Below are positions 9,505-18,496 of a stretch of DNA of 64,000 bases, piece after piece. The notes below the pieces were generated by a model. That model made no database searches, had not been told where the DNA came from, and saw only the letters and a program-made list of their open reading frames with translations. The translations under genes and the position numbers were made by a program. Each line of letters begins with the position of its first letter. The stretch's first letter is position 1. This stretch comes from Bradyrhizobium sp. AT1. GTDB lineage: Bacteria > Pseudomonadota > Alphaproteobacteria > Rhizobiales > Xanthobacteraceae. The DNA lies in assembly GCF_001590795.1 (NCBI RefSeq), contig NZ_JXDL01000001.1, positions 3,454,738-3,518,737 on the forward strand, read 5' to 3'.

Positions 9505-10866
9505 TCAGGCGACCTTGCCGCCGGCCTCCCGCACGATCCGCGCCGGCCCATCGTCCAGCAACGGCGCGACATTGGCGCGGGATAATTCCATCACCTCAGG
9601 CAGCATCTGACGGACTTGCTCGCCCGCGGCTTGGTATGTCCCGAGAAAGTGCAGCAGAAATGCCTCGAAGCTGTCGCCGACAAGGAACTGGGCCGGCGAG
9701 AGCAGCAGCTGTTCGCTGATGCCGAAATGCGCGAACAGGCCCTGGAACTTGTCCTGGTAGGTGATCGCTGCCACCGGGGTGCCCTGCCCGAGCGCCGCAA
9801 TCGCCAGATGCATGCGGCCGGTGATCACGCCGTCGACCAGTCCGACAACGGCCTTGATCTCGCCCGCCGACAGAACCTGCTCGACATGATGCACCTGCTC
9901 CCCAAGCGCGGGCTTGAGCCGAGCGGCCAGCGGCCGCAGGCAATTGTCGTCGGCGATTCCGGGACGGTAATCATGCGCCAGCAGCAGCCAGCTTGCATTG
10001 TGCTGCCGTGACAGGCGCGTCATGGCATCCGCCGCCAGCTCTATCATCCGCTCCAGCTTGGCCGGCTCCGGCTTCTTGAACAACATCGGATGGATGTTGA
10101 AGACGAACACCTTGCGGCCCTGCGCACGCTGCCGTGCGACCGTGGCCGCGATCTGCTTTACCGCTACGGTGTCGGCGCGCGGCGTCAGCATGAACGCGGA
10201 ATCGGCGACGAGACGCGCGCGTTTGCGGGCGAAATCGTCGAAGCGCTGAAGCGATATCGCATCACGCAGGTTGAGGACCACGCCCGGATCGAGCAGCCGG
10301 AACACTTCGCGCAGCGCCTTCGCCGGACGAGAGTTGAAGCTGAAGCCGAGCACGCTGACCTTGGCGCCGAATCCCGCCATCAGGTCGGCCACGAGCAGCA
10401 TCCGCGCCGCATCCACCGGAGAATAGTAGCCGTCGAGCACGTCGGCCCCCAGCACCACGCCGAAATCCGGACGGGTGAGCGAGAGTTCCTGCGCGACCGT
10501 CTCGTAGGAAAACGGCTGCCTCCAGATCTCGAGCGGCTTGAAATCCATGGCGCGAACGTCCGCGCTCGCCGCGCTGGTGGCGGTGACGATATAGGTCTCG
10601 AGGTCGGGATAGGTCCGCTTCAGCTCGCCGACGGTGGCTTCGATCATCGCCTCGTCGCCGCGTGACTGATGAATGCTCCAGGGGTCCGACGGCAACAGCA
10701 CGAGACGGCGCGGATTGTTGCGCGGCGCCGCATTGACGCCGACGTCCTTCCGCGCGATCTGCCACCTGCGCAGTTCGAGGAGATCGACCGCGAAGGGCGT
10801 GTTCTTCGCGCTGTTGAGCCAGCCTCGGAGATGCCTGCGAACCGGCACCGGGATCAATTGCTTCAA
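9505..10866 (-). CDS. Polysaccharide pyruvyl transferase family protein
   Basis: The protein has the polysaccharide pyruvyl transferase fold signatures: RGDEAMIEATVGEL near the start, VVLGADVLDGYY, LRDAISLQRF in the middle, and VITGRMHLAIAALGQGTPV near the C-terminus, the most typical motif. Such enzymes add ketal-linked pyruvate from phosphoenolpyruvate to sugar repeat units, giving acidic polysaccharide; some members have other roles. I chose TTG at 10866 as start: a good ribosome site, GAGGAGG, lies five bases before it and the protein then begins KQLIPVPVRRHLRG. A GTG at 10899 would add eleven mostly acidic residues, lacks a ribosome site and would overlap the flippase gene. It is 19 bases downstream of that flippase and likely in one operon with it. 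Confidence 0.85.
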   Translation of the reverse strand: MKQLIPVPVRRHLRGWLNSAKNTPFAVDLLELRRWQIARKDVGVNAAPRNNPRRLVLLPSDPWSIHQSRGDEAMIEATVGELKRTYPDLETYIVTATSAASADVRAMDFKPLEIWRQPFSYETVAQELSLTRPDFGVVLGADVLDGYYSPVDAARMLLVADLMAGFGAKVSVLGFSFNSRPAKALREVFRLLDPGVVLNLRDAISLQRFDDFARKRARLVADSAFMLTPRADTVAVKQIAATVARQRAQGRKVFVFNIHPMLFKKPEPAKLERMIELAADAMTRLSRQHNASWLLLAHDYRPGIADDNCLRPLAARLKPALGEQVHHVEQVLSAGEIKAVVGLVDGVITGRMHLAIAALGQGTPVAAITYQDKFQGLFAHFGISEQLLLSPAQFLVGDSFEAFLLHFLGTYQAAGEQVRQMLPEVMELSRANVAPLLDDGPARIVREAGGKVA

Positions 10867-10885
10867 ATCATCCTCCTCGTCTTCA

Positions 10886-12343
10886 TCAGGCGGTCGCACC
10901 GCGCTTCACGACGAAATCGATCAGCGAGAACAGCTGCTTCCGCCAGAACAGCAGAATGCTCATGAGATAGGTCACCCCGAAACACGACGACAGCAGCCCC
11001 ATCCGCAAATACGGGTTGATGTCCGGCGTCGCCTCGCGGCACAGCACGACCGCGCCATAGGCAAGAACGATGGCGCAAAGGCAGCCGGCGATCGGACGCA
11101 GGAACTGGCTCCAGCTCAGGCCCAGCAGCCGAAGCGCCAGCGCGAATGTCACGGGGGTCACCACGAGCTGCGCGAATGCGAAGATCGTCGCCAACTGGCC
11201 GATATCTCGCGAGGGAAGCAGGAACATCGCCGGCACGACCGCGCAGAATTTGAGGATGTTCAGCGCAAAGACGTAGTTCGGCTTGCCCAGCGCGCCGAAA
11301 TAGGCGCTGTTGACGAACTGCACCGTCTGGATCGCGCCGATCAGCATCAGCGGCCGCATCACCGCTTCGCTTCCGCTCCACTTCGCGCCGAACAGCAGCA
11401 GGGAGAACTCCGGCGCGATCGCCGCAAGCAGTACGAAGATGGGAGAGCCGACCAGCGCTCCGAGGCTGACGCTGCGCAAATAGGCGCCGGCAATACGGTC
11501 GCGCTCGTGCGCGATCCTGGACAGCGCGCTCAACGCGACGTCCATCACCGCCTGGGTGAGCAGCTGCATCAGGATGATGTAGACCCGCGCACCGACCGTG
11601 TAGATGCCGAGGGCCGCGACGCCATAGAGCGTCAGGATGATCATGTCGATGGTGCGAACGATGGCGAAGTCCAGCAGCCTGTTCAGGACGACGTGAACGC
11701 TGTAGCCGGAGAGCTCGCGAAAGCTCTTCAAATCATAACCGCGCATCGGCAGCCATCGCGGCTGGCTCCAGAGCCACAAGCCGCTGATCGCGCTCTGGAC
11801 GACCACCTGGATCACGAGGCTGAGAGCGCCGAACCCGGCATAGGCGCAGGCGATTCCCACGATGCCGGAGATGGCGGTTGCCACCATGGTTCTGAGCGCG
11901 AGCACGCGAAAATCCATCTGGCGCTTGTAGAGCGCCTCCTGAAACAGGGTCGCGGTGCCGATCGGAAGGGAGAGACTTGCGGCCGTCAGCAGCGGCGCCA
12001 GCCCCTTCACGTCGAGCCAACGCTCGATATCCGGCGCAAGGAGGGCAATCAGAACCGCCAGAATCGTCGAAGCGGCGAAGGAGCAGAAGAAGGGCAGCGT
12101 CACGTCGGCAGGCTCGAGCGTGCGGCGCTGGATCAACGCGTCGCCGAACCCGAATTCGGCGATCGAACTCAACAGCAGCAGGATGAAGGCGACGAGCGCG
12201 GCAAGACCGAAATCCGCCGGGTTGAGCAGCCGCGCCAGCACCAGGAACAGGACGAACGACAGCGCCCGGCCGCCCCAATTCTGTGCAAGCGACCAGAACA
12301 AGGCAACCACGACCTGATGTTGTTTACCCGGCGTGACGTTCAT
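10886..12343 (-). CDS. Polysaccharide flippase, Wzx-like (second copy)
   Basis: A 485-residue membrane protein with about 12-14 helices. The N-terminal pattern NWGGRALSFVLFLVLARLL followed by NPADFGLAALV is characteristic of the polysaccharide transporter branch of the MOP superfamily. It would flip the lipid-linked repeat unit to the periplasm. Start: TTG-TTG-ATG lie in a row (12349, 12346, 12343); I chose ATG at 12343, although no clear ribosome site is visible for any. It is first in an apparent two-gene operon with the pyruvyltransferase-family gene and is divergent from the GT4 gene at 12572. It is not closely similar by eye to the flippase at 2326. Confidence 0.88.
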   Translation of the reverse strand: MNVTPGKQHQVVVALFWSLAQNWGGRALSFVLFLVLARLLNPADFGLAALVAFILLLLSSIAEFGFGDALIQRRTLEPADVTLPFFCSFAASTILAVLIALLAPDIERWLDVKGLAPLLTAASLSLPIGTATLFQEALYKRQMDFRVLALRTMVATAISGIVGIACAYAGFGALSLVIQVVVQSAISGLWLWSQPRWLPMRGYDLKSFRELSGYSVHVVLNRLLDFAIVRTIDMIILTLYGVAALGIYTVGARVYIILMQLLTQAVMDVALSALSRIAHERDRIAGAYLRSVSLGALVGSPIFVLLAAIAPEFSLLLFGAKWSGSEAVMRPLMLIGAIQTVQFVNSAYFGALGKPNYVFALNILKFCAVVPAMFLLPSRDIGQLATIFAFAQLVVTPVTFALALRLLGLSWSQFLRPIAGCLCAIVLAYGAVVLCREATPDINPYLRMGLLSSCFGVTYLMSILLFWRKQLFSLIDFVVKRGATA

Positions 12344-12571
12344 CAACAATTCGACCCAATTCCGACAGATCCAACCACAATCGCAGGCTAGACGACGTGG
12401 CGCGATGCTGCCGCGACGTCACCATCTCCGATCGCGGCGGAGTACTGAATGCTCGCTACAATACGACGGAGTGATGGCAATCAGATGAGCGCCGTCACGT
12501 TTCCCATTTAGAGTGGAAGTGAGTTCAAATCGTGGACTACACTCCGATCAACCTTTGCGAAGTGATGCAAA
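12344..12571. promoter_or_regulatory. Divergent promoter region, flippase / GT4
   Basis: A 228-base gap between two divergent genes, so it should hold both promoters. It is less GC-rich than its flanks. No clear operator was seen. Confidence 0.45.
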
Positions 12572-13729
12572 ATGGATGCCTTGATGAATTCGCCTGCTCA
12601 GCGTTCTCTCCGCAACTCCAGGCGTTTGCGCGTGGCGATCTACGCACCGCATTTTGCGGAATATTCCTACCGGCTCGCATCGGGATTGGCGCATCATTGC
12701 GACGTCCGCCTCGTGCTCAACGCCAAGGACGCGAACCAGCAATGGGAACTTGCAGATATCGCCGTAGCCGCGCCCTTCGAGACACGCATCCGCGACCTGA
12801 GCCTGCGCCGCGGCGGCGCGATCGGCATCCCCGCGTCCTTCATCGACATAATATCGTTTCGTCCGGACGTGATTCATTGTCACGAAGTTCCGGAGATCTA
12901 CACGTCCAAGCTGATCCAGCTGCTCCGTCCGCTCGCCATTCCCCTGGTGCTGACGGTTCACGATGCGATTCCGCATTCGGAAGGCGGCTCCGGCACCTCG
13001 CCGCGTGAAGATGCCTGGCGTGAACGGATGCGCGCAGCCGCATCTGTCGTCACGACGCATGGCGAGAGCTGCACCGCTGATTTTCGCCGTGCCTCGCCCG
13101 ACTTCAAGGGCGAGGCAGTTTCCAGCATGCACGGTGTGCTCATGGTTCCGCCGGCCGGCGGCGCACTCACCGAGCCGGAATCCGCGCGGATCCTGTTCTT
13201 TGGACGGATGTGGGCCTACAAGGGTCTGGACGTCTTCATCGATGCGATCGACATATTGGCCCAGCGCGGCGTGGCCCATGAAGCCATCGTCGCCGGCCGC
13301 GGCCCCGAGATGACACGGCTTGGCGCGCGCATGGAAGCGATGTCGACGGTCAAGACCATCAACGCCTATATCTCGCCCGCGGATACCGGACGGCTGTTTC
13401 AATCCGCCACGGTGGTCGCCCTGCCCTATAAGGATGCAACACAGAGCGGCGTGCTTGCATCCGCTTACGGCAATTCTCGTCCCGTCGTTGCCAGCGCCAC
13501 CGGTGGCATTCCCGACGTCGTCACGGACGGCATCAACGGGCTGCTGGTTCCTCCCGGCGATGCCACGGCACTAGCCGACGCACTCGAACGGGTGCTGACT
13601 TCAAAACCTCTCGCCGCGACATTGACCGAAGGCGCACGGCAGACCGCGGCCGGCCTCTTGAACTGGGACCGCATCGCCGAGCAGCTGCTCGGGTCCTATC
13701 ACAGGCTCGCCGGCCGGACCGTGAGCTGA
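12572..13729 (+). CDS. GT4-family glycosyltransferase
   Basis: A 385-residue GT-B glycosyltransferase. Visible marks are RVAIYAPHFAEYSYRLASGL at the N-terminus, DVIHCHEVPEIYTSKL, LTVHDAIPHSEGG, then the C-terminal half with ILFFGRMWAYKGLDVFIDAI, AGRGPEM, and the donor-binding region LPYKDATQSGVLASAYG followed by PVVASATGGIPDVV and DGINGLLVPPGD. It should act in the cytoplasm on the lipid-linked saccharide. It is a single gene divergent from the flippase and converges, at 18 bases, with the acyltransferase gene at 13748. The donor sugar cannot be predicted. Confidence 0.9.
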   Translation: MDALMNSPAQRSLRNSRRLRVAIYAPHFAEYSYRLASGLAHHCDVRLVLNAKDANQQWELADIAVAAPFETRIRDLSLRRGGAIGIPASFIDIISFRPDVIHCHEVPEIYTSKLIQLLRPLAIPLVLTVHDAIPHSEGGSGTSPREDAWRERMRAAASVVTTHGESCTADFRRASPDFKGEAVSSMHGVLMVPPAGGALTEPESARILFFGRMWAYKGLDVFIDAIDILAQRGVAHEAIVAGRGPEMTRLGARMEAMSTVKTINAYISPADTGRLFQSATVVALPYKDATQSGVLASAYGNSRPVVASATGGIPDVVTDGINGLLVPPGDATALADALERVLTSKPLAATLTEGARQTAAGLLNWDRIAEQLLGSYHRLAGRTVS

Positions 13730-13747
13730 CCGCGACCCGGCGATCTC

Positions 13748-14836
13748 TCATACCGATTGCTCGATCTGGCGTCGAAAGAACATGCCGCGGATTGCGCCGT
13801 CCAGCAGGCGCCGCAGCCTGACCTCGATCAACTCATAGCTGATCGCGCTCGCAACCAACGACATCACCAGCCCGAGCCCGATGAAGGCAGCCCACAGCAG
13901 CCAGCGATCGACGCCGGCGGCGACCAGCTTCAGGCCGATCACCTGCAAAGGAAACAACACGAAGGGATGCACGAGATAGAGGCTGTAGCTGATCTTGCCG
14001 ACATATTGCAGCGCCGGCGCGCTCAGAGCCTTGCCGAAGCCTGAATCCGGAGCGAGCACCATGCCGAACAGCAGGAAGCCGGGAATGAGCCCGACGAAGG
14101 GGTGAAACAGCACCAGGCTTGCATACAGGGCGGCCGCGCAAGCAAGCCCTGCGAGCAGGCCGAGACGCCCGGGAATGGAGATGCGAAATCCGGTCGCGCT
14201 GAACAGCATGCCGATGCAGAAGAACGCGGTGATCGGCCAATGCATCAGGCAGGCCAGACCCAGCAGGATCAGGGGCGCCGCCAGCAGCCTGCCGCCTGCG
14301 CGCCACATCGAGAATGTCAGCGCAAACCAGATGTAGAACGCCCACTCATAAGTCAGCGTCCAGGCGTTCTGCTGGGCAATCGGCAAGCCGAGTGCGTCCT
14401 GCACGAAGAACAAATTGGCCGCAAAGATGGCGAGATAGCTGGTCAGGTCGATGCCGCGGAAGAACTTGTAGGCCACGATCGGCCCGATCGCGAACAGCGC
14501 CAGATGCAGCACGACGAACACCGGCATGATGCGCAGGACGCGATCGAAGAAGAACCGCGGCAACGACCCGTGCCGCACCAGGCTCGCCGGGATCAGGAAG
14601 CCGCTGATCATGAAGAACAGCTCGACACCGTGCCCGCCCACATTGATTACCGATTGCAGCCAGGACCACAGCGGCGGCAAAAAGCCGGGATCCGGGATGT
14701 CGTACATGCCCCCCTTCGGCATGTCGTAGAAATGATCCATCAGCACGCTCAGCGCCGCAATGGCGCGAAGGCCCTGGACCGACGGAACGAACGATCCGTC
14801 GTAGGCTGCGCCCACCTGGTGGGGTGCCTTGATCAC
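13748..14836 (-). CDS. Acyltransferase-3 family membrane protein
   Basis: A 362-residue acyltransferase-3 enzyme with PSVQGLRAIAALSVLMDHFY (the R...H motif), GHGVELFFMISGFLIPASLV, FFFDRVLRIMPVFVVLH, NAWTLTYEWAFYIWFAL and KISYSLYLVHPFVLFPLQV. The start is taken as GTG at 14836, which overlaps the stop of the upstream acyltransferase gene (GTGA), so the two are probably translationally coupled. The frame stays open far upstream, to 15289, but that part is antisense-like shadow of the neighbouring gene and is not counted. It would decorate the exopolysaccharide with an acyl group; donor and target are not known. Confidence 0.85.
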   Translation of the reverse strand: MIKAPHQVGAAYDGSFVPSVQGLRAIAALSVLMDHFYDMPKGGMYDIPDPGFLPPLWSWLQSVINVGGHGVELFFMISGFLIPASLVRHGSLPRFFFDRVLRIMPVFVVLHLALFAIGPIVAYKFFRGIDLTSYLAIFAANLFFVQDALGLPIAQQNAWTLTYEWAFYIWFALTFSMWRAGGRLLAAPLILLGLACLMHWPITAFFCIGMLFSATGFRISIPGRLGLLAGLACAAALYASLVLFHPFVGLIPGFLLFGMVLAPDSGFGKALSAPALQYVGKISYSLYLVHPFVLFPLQVIGLKLVAAGVDRWLLWAAFIGLGLVMSLVASAISYELIEVRLRRLLDGAIRGMFFRRQIEQSV

Positions 14837-15939
14837 TCCGCGGCACCCTGGGTGCTGAGCGCGGGCTCGAGCACCGCCTTCTTTCGGCGCACCGAACGGA
14901 ACCGGTGCCCGAAGGCAATGCTGGGCTTCTCTACGAAAGTGAAAGTCATCCAGCTGACAAGGATCGACAACGCCAGGATCAAGCCCAGGAAGATCGACCA
15001 TCCCAGCGGCCCGTCGCCGAACCAGACGAGACGATGGACGAACACGATCACGAACGGCGACATCAGGTAGACCGAATAGCTGATCACGCCGACGAACGCC
15101 ATCGGGCGCCACGCCATCCTCTCGCCGAACACGGCAAAGCCGATGAATACCAGCGCCGCGCAGACATAGGCGGCTCCGATCGAATAGCTGTAGAAGAAGT
15201 TCTCGTGATAGACGCCCCCGAACCGCCGATCGGACAGCGTGGCGGCGAAGACCGCGTACAGGAGCGTGCAGACGGCCACATGGCTCCATCGCAGCTTTCC
15301 GCCGATGACGGTGTCGCGGATGATCTTGCCCAGGAACATCGCCGACAGGTTCAGCCCGACCTCCATCACCGAGGAGACCGCCCTGTTCTCAACAAACAGC
15401 GCAGCGGTGGTTCCGATCAGGGCGGCTGCAACGACAATCGTCACAGCGGTGAAGCGCTGGTTCAGCAGCCCCATCGCAAAGAGAATGGTGCATCCGACAT
15501 AGAACAGCAGCTCGATCGCCAGCGTCCAATAGAAGACCCAGAGATTCGGCACGTTCACAAAAGTCTGCAACATCGTCACGTTCGCGGCGATCTGCCCCAG
15601 CGGATAGACCTTCGAGTCCATCAGCTGCATCGTCACGAGCCCGACAACGAGCGAGGTCCAGTAGGCCGGGTAGAGCCGGAAGAAGCGGCTGATCGCAAAA
15701 TCCCGCACCGGCGTGGCGCTGTCCGGGAAGCTGAACGGAATGACGAAGCCGCTGACGAAGAAGAACAACACGACGCCGAACCGGCCGAAGTTCATATAGT
15801 AGCCGAACACATCGTGGATGGGCCAGTAATAGGCACCGGTCGGGTGCTTCTCGACGATGATCTCGAAGACATGCTGGACCAGGACCGAGAGCACGGCAAT
15901 GCCGCGCAACGTGTCGATGAATGCGAGCCGCTTATGCAT
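14833..15939 (-). CDS. Acyltransferase-3 family membrane protein
   Basis: A 368-residue acyltransferase-3 enzyme. It opens with LAFIDTLRGIAVLSVLVQHV (R-x9-H-type motif), then FGVVLFFFVSGFVIPFSF, ISRFFRLYPAYWTSLV, NLWVFYWTLAIELLFYV and VGVISYSVYLMSPFVIV, the family order. Start at the ATG at 15939. It lies nine bases after the polymerase-like gene and overlaps the next acyltransferase by four bases, so the genes at 13748, 14833, 15949 and 17294 form a tight four-gene operon read on the minus strand. A second member next to it suggests that each modifies a different position or sugar. Confidence 0.88.
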   Translation of the reverse strand: MHKRLAFIDTLRGIAVLSVLVQHVFEIIVEKHPTGAYYWPIHDVFGYYMNFGRFGVVLFFFVSGFVIPFSFPDSATPVRDFAISRFFRLYPAYWTSLVVGLVTMQLMDSKVYPLGQIAANVTMLQTFVNVPNLWVFYWTLAIELLFYVGCTILFAMGLLNQRFTAVTIVVAAALIGTTAALFVENRAVSSVMEVGLNLSAMFLGKIIRDTVIGGKLRWSHVAVCTLLYAVFAATLSDRRFGGVYHENFFYSYSIGAAYVCAALVFIGFAVFGERMAWRPMAFVGVISYSVYLMSPFVIVFVHRLVWFGDGPLGWSIFLGLILALSILVSWMTFTFVEKPSIAFGHRFRSVRRKKAVLEPALSTQGAAE

Positions 15940-15948
15940 TATTCGTTC

Positions 15949-17286
15949 TCACCTGCTTCCGCTCGCCGCCGGCATATCCGGGCGGAAGCCTTCCAATGAC
16001 GGCATCGGCGGCCGCATGACGATGGGCACGGTCTCGACGCCGCGCGCGGAGGTCGCACGCCGCGAGAATACCTCGCTGAAGCTCAGTGCGATGATCAGGA
16101 GTCCGGACGCCGGGCCGTAGTTCAGGACGGTAATGGTGAAAAGGTTGACGATAAAGATCAGCGTCAGCTTGTACACGTCGGTCGCTCCGAACGTCGCCCG
16201 GAACACCATCACCATGAACGCGACGAACGGCAGGCCGAACATCAGATAGGTCCCGATGTAGAAATTGTCGACGGGCACCCAATAGGCCGCGAGCGGCGAG
16301 AACAGCTGCTGCGGATAGTTGAAGCAACCCGCACCACAGCCTGTCACCAGCCCGACCGGCATCAGCTGGGTCAGGTAGATGAACGGCTTTTGCCAGCTGT
16401 TGTTGATGCGATCGAGGATGCTGAAAAGGGTCGAATGCGGCACCGCCGCGGTGCCTGAAGCGACCACGATCATGAAGAACGGCACGAAGATCGAGGCATA
16501 GGACCACAGCGCAATGCTCCGGATCGCGGGGAAGCGCGACCTCTCCGGCAGCATGCGCACGAGTACCAGCAGGAGAAGGTAGAGCACGAGGACGATCATG
16601 GTCGTCTTGCTCGTGGTCAGCTTGGTGGCATAGATTGCGATGGATCCGAACAGGAGACACCAGGTGGTGCTCATGCGAATGGACGTGATTGCGAACGACA
16701 CCAGAATGAAGAAGGCCGCCATGGTATTGTCGGCGGCAAAACCCATGAGGCGCTGGTCGTCACCGCCATAAGCCCACCACAGCCTGCCCGCCTCGCGCAC
16801 CGCGCCGAAGGACTCGTATTTATAGCCCACCCAGGGCATCAGGTAGAATTTCGTCAGGAAGACGCCGATGACCGAGAGATAAAAGGTCACCGCGATGACC
16901 GACAGCAGCTTCCGGTACGAGCCGAGGCTCGAATCGCAGAAGCAGAATCCGACGAACACGGGCAGCATCATCTTGAAGGACGAGACTGCAGCGTTGACCG
17001 TCCCCAGCATGAAATAGCCGAGCACGAGTGACAGCATGATCTGCACCAACACCAGCAGAGCCAGGGTGCTGCGATTGCGCAGGATGCAATGCACGAAGAA
17101 CTGGATCAGACATAGAAACGCTATGGCGTCGGGCAGGTACCAGAGCCCGTTCAAGTGGTAGATGCTGGTGTAATAGCGGATCATGCCGCCAAAGGCGTCG
17201 CGGACCAGATAGGCCCCCAGCGCGATCGCCTCGATGTTGAGGCTGATCAGCGTGATCTTGGGGCGATGCAGCGCGAGGATCGTCAT
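15949..17286 (-). CDS. Multi-spanning membrane protein, Wzy-like polymerase candidate
   Basis: A 445-residue protein with about ten to twelve hydrophobic helices and a larger non-membrane stretch in the middle (around KYESFGAVREAGRLWWAYGG), the general layout of Wzy O-antigen/exopolysaccharide polymerases. A motif GCGAGCFNYPQQ near residue 340 followed by DNFYIGTYLMFGLPF is like the second loop and following helix of such proteins. Wzy proteins have little sequence identity, so the call rests on topology and on the place between acyltransferases in a polysaccharide operon that otherwise lacks a polymerase. I took ATG at 17286 as start, seven bases after the upstream gene's stop; an in-frame start inside that gene would add 19 unlikely residues. 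Confidence 0.65.
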   Translation of the reverse strand: MTILALHRPKITLISLNIEAIALGAYLVRDAFGGMIRYYTSIYHLNGLWYLPDAIAFLCLIQFFVHCILRNRSTLALLVLVQIMLSLVLGYFMLGTVNAAVSSFKMMLPVFVGFCFCDSSLGSYRKLLSVIAVTFYLSVIGVFLTKFYLMPWVGYKYESFGAVREAGRLWWAYGGDDQRLMGFAADNTMAAFFILVSFAITSIRMSTTWCLLFGSIAIYATKLTTSKTTMIVLVLYLLLLVLVRMLPERSRFPAIRSIALWSYASIFVPFFMIVVASGTAAVPHSTLFSILDRINNSWQKPFIYLTQLMPVGLVTGCGAGCFNYPQQLFSPLAAYWVPVDNFYIGTYLMFGLPFVAFMVMVFRATFGATDVYKLTLIFIVNLFTITVLNYGPASGLLIIALSFSEVFSRRATSARGVETVPIVMRPPMPSLEGFRPDMPAASGSR

Positions 17287-17293
17287 GTCCGGC

Positions 17294-18496
17294 TCAGTTC
17301 GTCTGCCGCGCGGGCGACGCGGAGAAACCGGACCGGCCTCCAAGGACGTTCCGCATCAGCCTGCCACCGGGGATTTCGACGTAGAGATAAGTGAAGTGGG
17401 ACACCGCCAGCACGGCTGCCAATGAGACCACGAGGTTCAGCGTGGCCGGCAAACCGGCGAAGACCGAATCGAGCGCGGCGATCCGCCCTGCCCCCACGGC
17501 TCGCACGAAATATTCGGCGAGCAGCACCACGAGCGCGTGCACCATATAGATCGAGTAGGAACGTTTGCCGAGCCAGACCAGCGGCTTCGCCACCAGCATC
17601 CGCGGCACCAGCAGCGCATCCGGAAAGGCCAGCAAGCTGCCGAGGAAGATCGCGAACGTCACGGGCGCGAGGAAGGTCGACGCAGGGCTGCTCTCCGCCA
17701 GGGAGACGAGAGCGATGCTGGCGATCATGGCGGCGAATTGCAGCATACCCTGCACGGCAGGGCCCGGCCTGGCCGGCAGACGATCGACGATCCTGACCGT
17801 CAGCACGCCCAGAAAGAAACTCACGAAGCAGCGCAGGATGCCGAAGTCGGTCTGCAGCCCGAGGCTCCTCTTGTCGAGCACGAAGATGATGAAGACCAGG
17901 CTTCCGACCGCAAGCGCGCCGCAGAGGACGTAGAACAACAACAGCGAACGCATGCGCTGGGCAAAGAGCACGATCAGGCCGAACACCAGATAGGTGTAGA
18001 ACTCGACGCTGATGCTCCAGCTCGGCGCATTCCAGCTGAGATAGTCGACGAACCCCATCGAATGCAGCAGCAGGACGTTGAGAACGAAGGAATAGGCATT
18101 GTTCACCTCAAACGCCGCCGGCGCAGCCACGACGACACCCGCCATGACCAGGCTGATCCGCAGGAGGCGAAACAGCAGATTTGCCATCAGCATGACGATA
18201 TGCAGCGGATAGACCCGCGCCAGGCGCCGCGCCATGAACTCGCGCAGCGAGAATCGCCCGAAATCGCCCTCGACGTAGCTGAGCGACATGACGATCCCGC
18301 TGAGAACGAAGAACAGATCGACCAGCAGCCATGAGCTCCTGAAGAACGAGCAGTTGATCCACGCATTGTGCGGGAACGCCGCGAGGAACGTCGGCATCAG
18401 CAGGAGATGGTGGATCACCACCGATGTCGCGGCGATCCCCCGAATGCTGTCGAGCGGCAGAACATGCGCCTTCTCACGATGAACCAACTCCGTCAC
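17294..18496 (-). CDS. Acyltransferase-3 family membrane protein
   Basis: A 400-residue acyltransferase-3 enzyme, first gene of the four-gene minus-strand operon. Seen: VLPLDSIRGIAATSVVIHHL, LLVDLFFVLSGIVMSLSYVE, MARRLARVYPLHIVMLMANL, NAPSWSISVEFYTYLVFGL and KRSYSIYMVHALVVLLAEY. It is close in pattern to the enzyme at 8353-9480, which shares the APSWSIS / SPSWSIS motif and YPLH. It is read away from the control region that also serves the ExoP-like operon, so the two operons may be co-regulated. Confidence 0.88.
   Translation of the reverse strand: MTELVHREKAHVLPLDSIRGIAATSVVIHHLLLMPTFLAAFPHNAWINCSFFRSSWLLVDLFFVLSGIVMSLSYVEGDFGRFSLREFMARRLARVYPLHIVMLMANLLFRLLRISLVMAGVVVAAPAAFEVNNAYSFVLNVLLLHSMGFVDYLSWNAPSWSISVEFYTYLVFGLIVLFAQRMRSLLLFYVLCGALAVGSLVFIIFVLDKRSLGLQTDFGILRCFVSFFLGVLTVRIVDRLPARPGPAVQGMLQFAAMIASIALVSLAESSPASTFLAPVTFAIFLGSLLAFPDALLVPRMLVAKPLVWLGKRSYSIYMVHALVVLLAEYFVRAVGAGRIAALDSVFAGLPATLNLVVSLAAVLAVSHFTYLYVEIPGGRLMRNVLGGRSGFSASPARQTN

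Noticed and set aside
14837..15289. N-terminal extension of the acyltransferase at 13748
   Set aside because: It would overlap another acyltransferase gene in a different frame and has no homologous character; the GTGA overlap at 14833-14836 gives a natural start.
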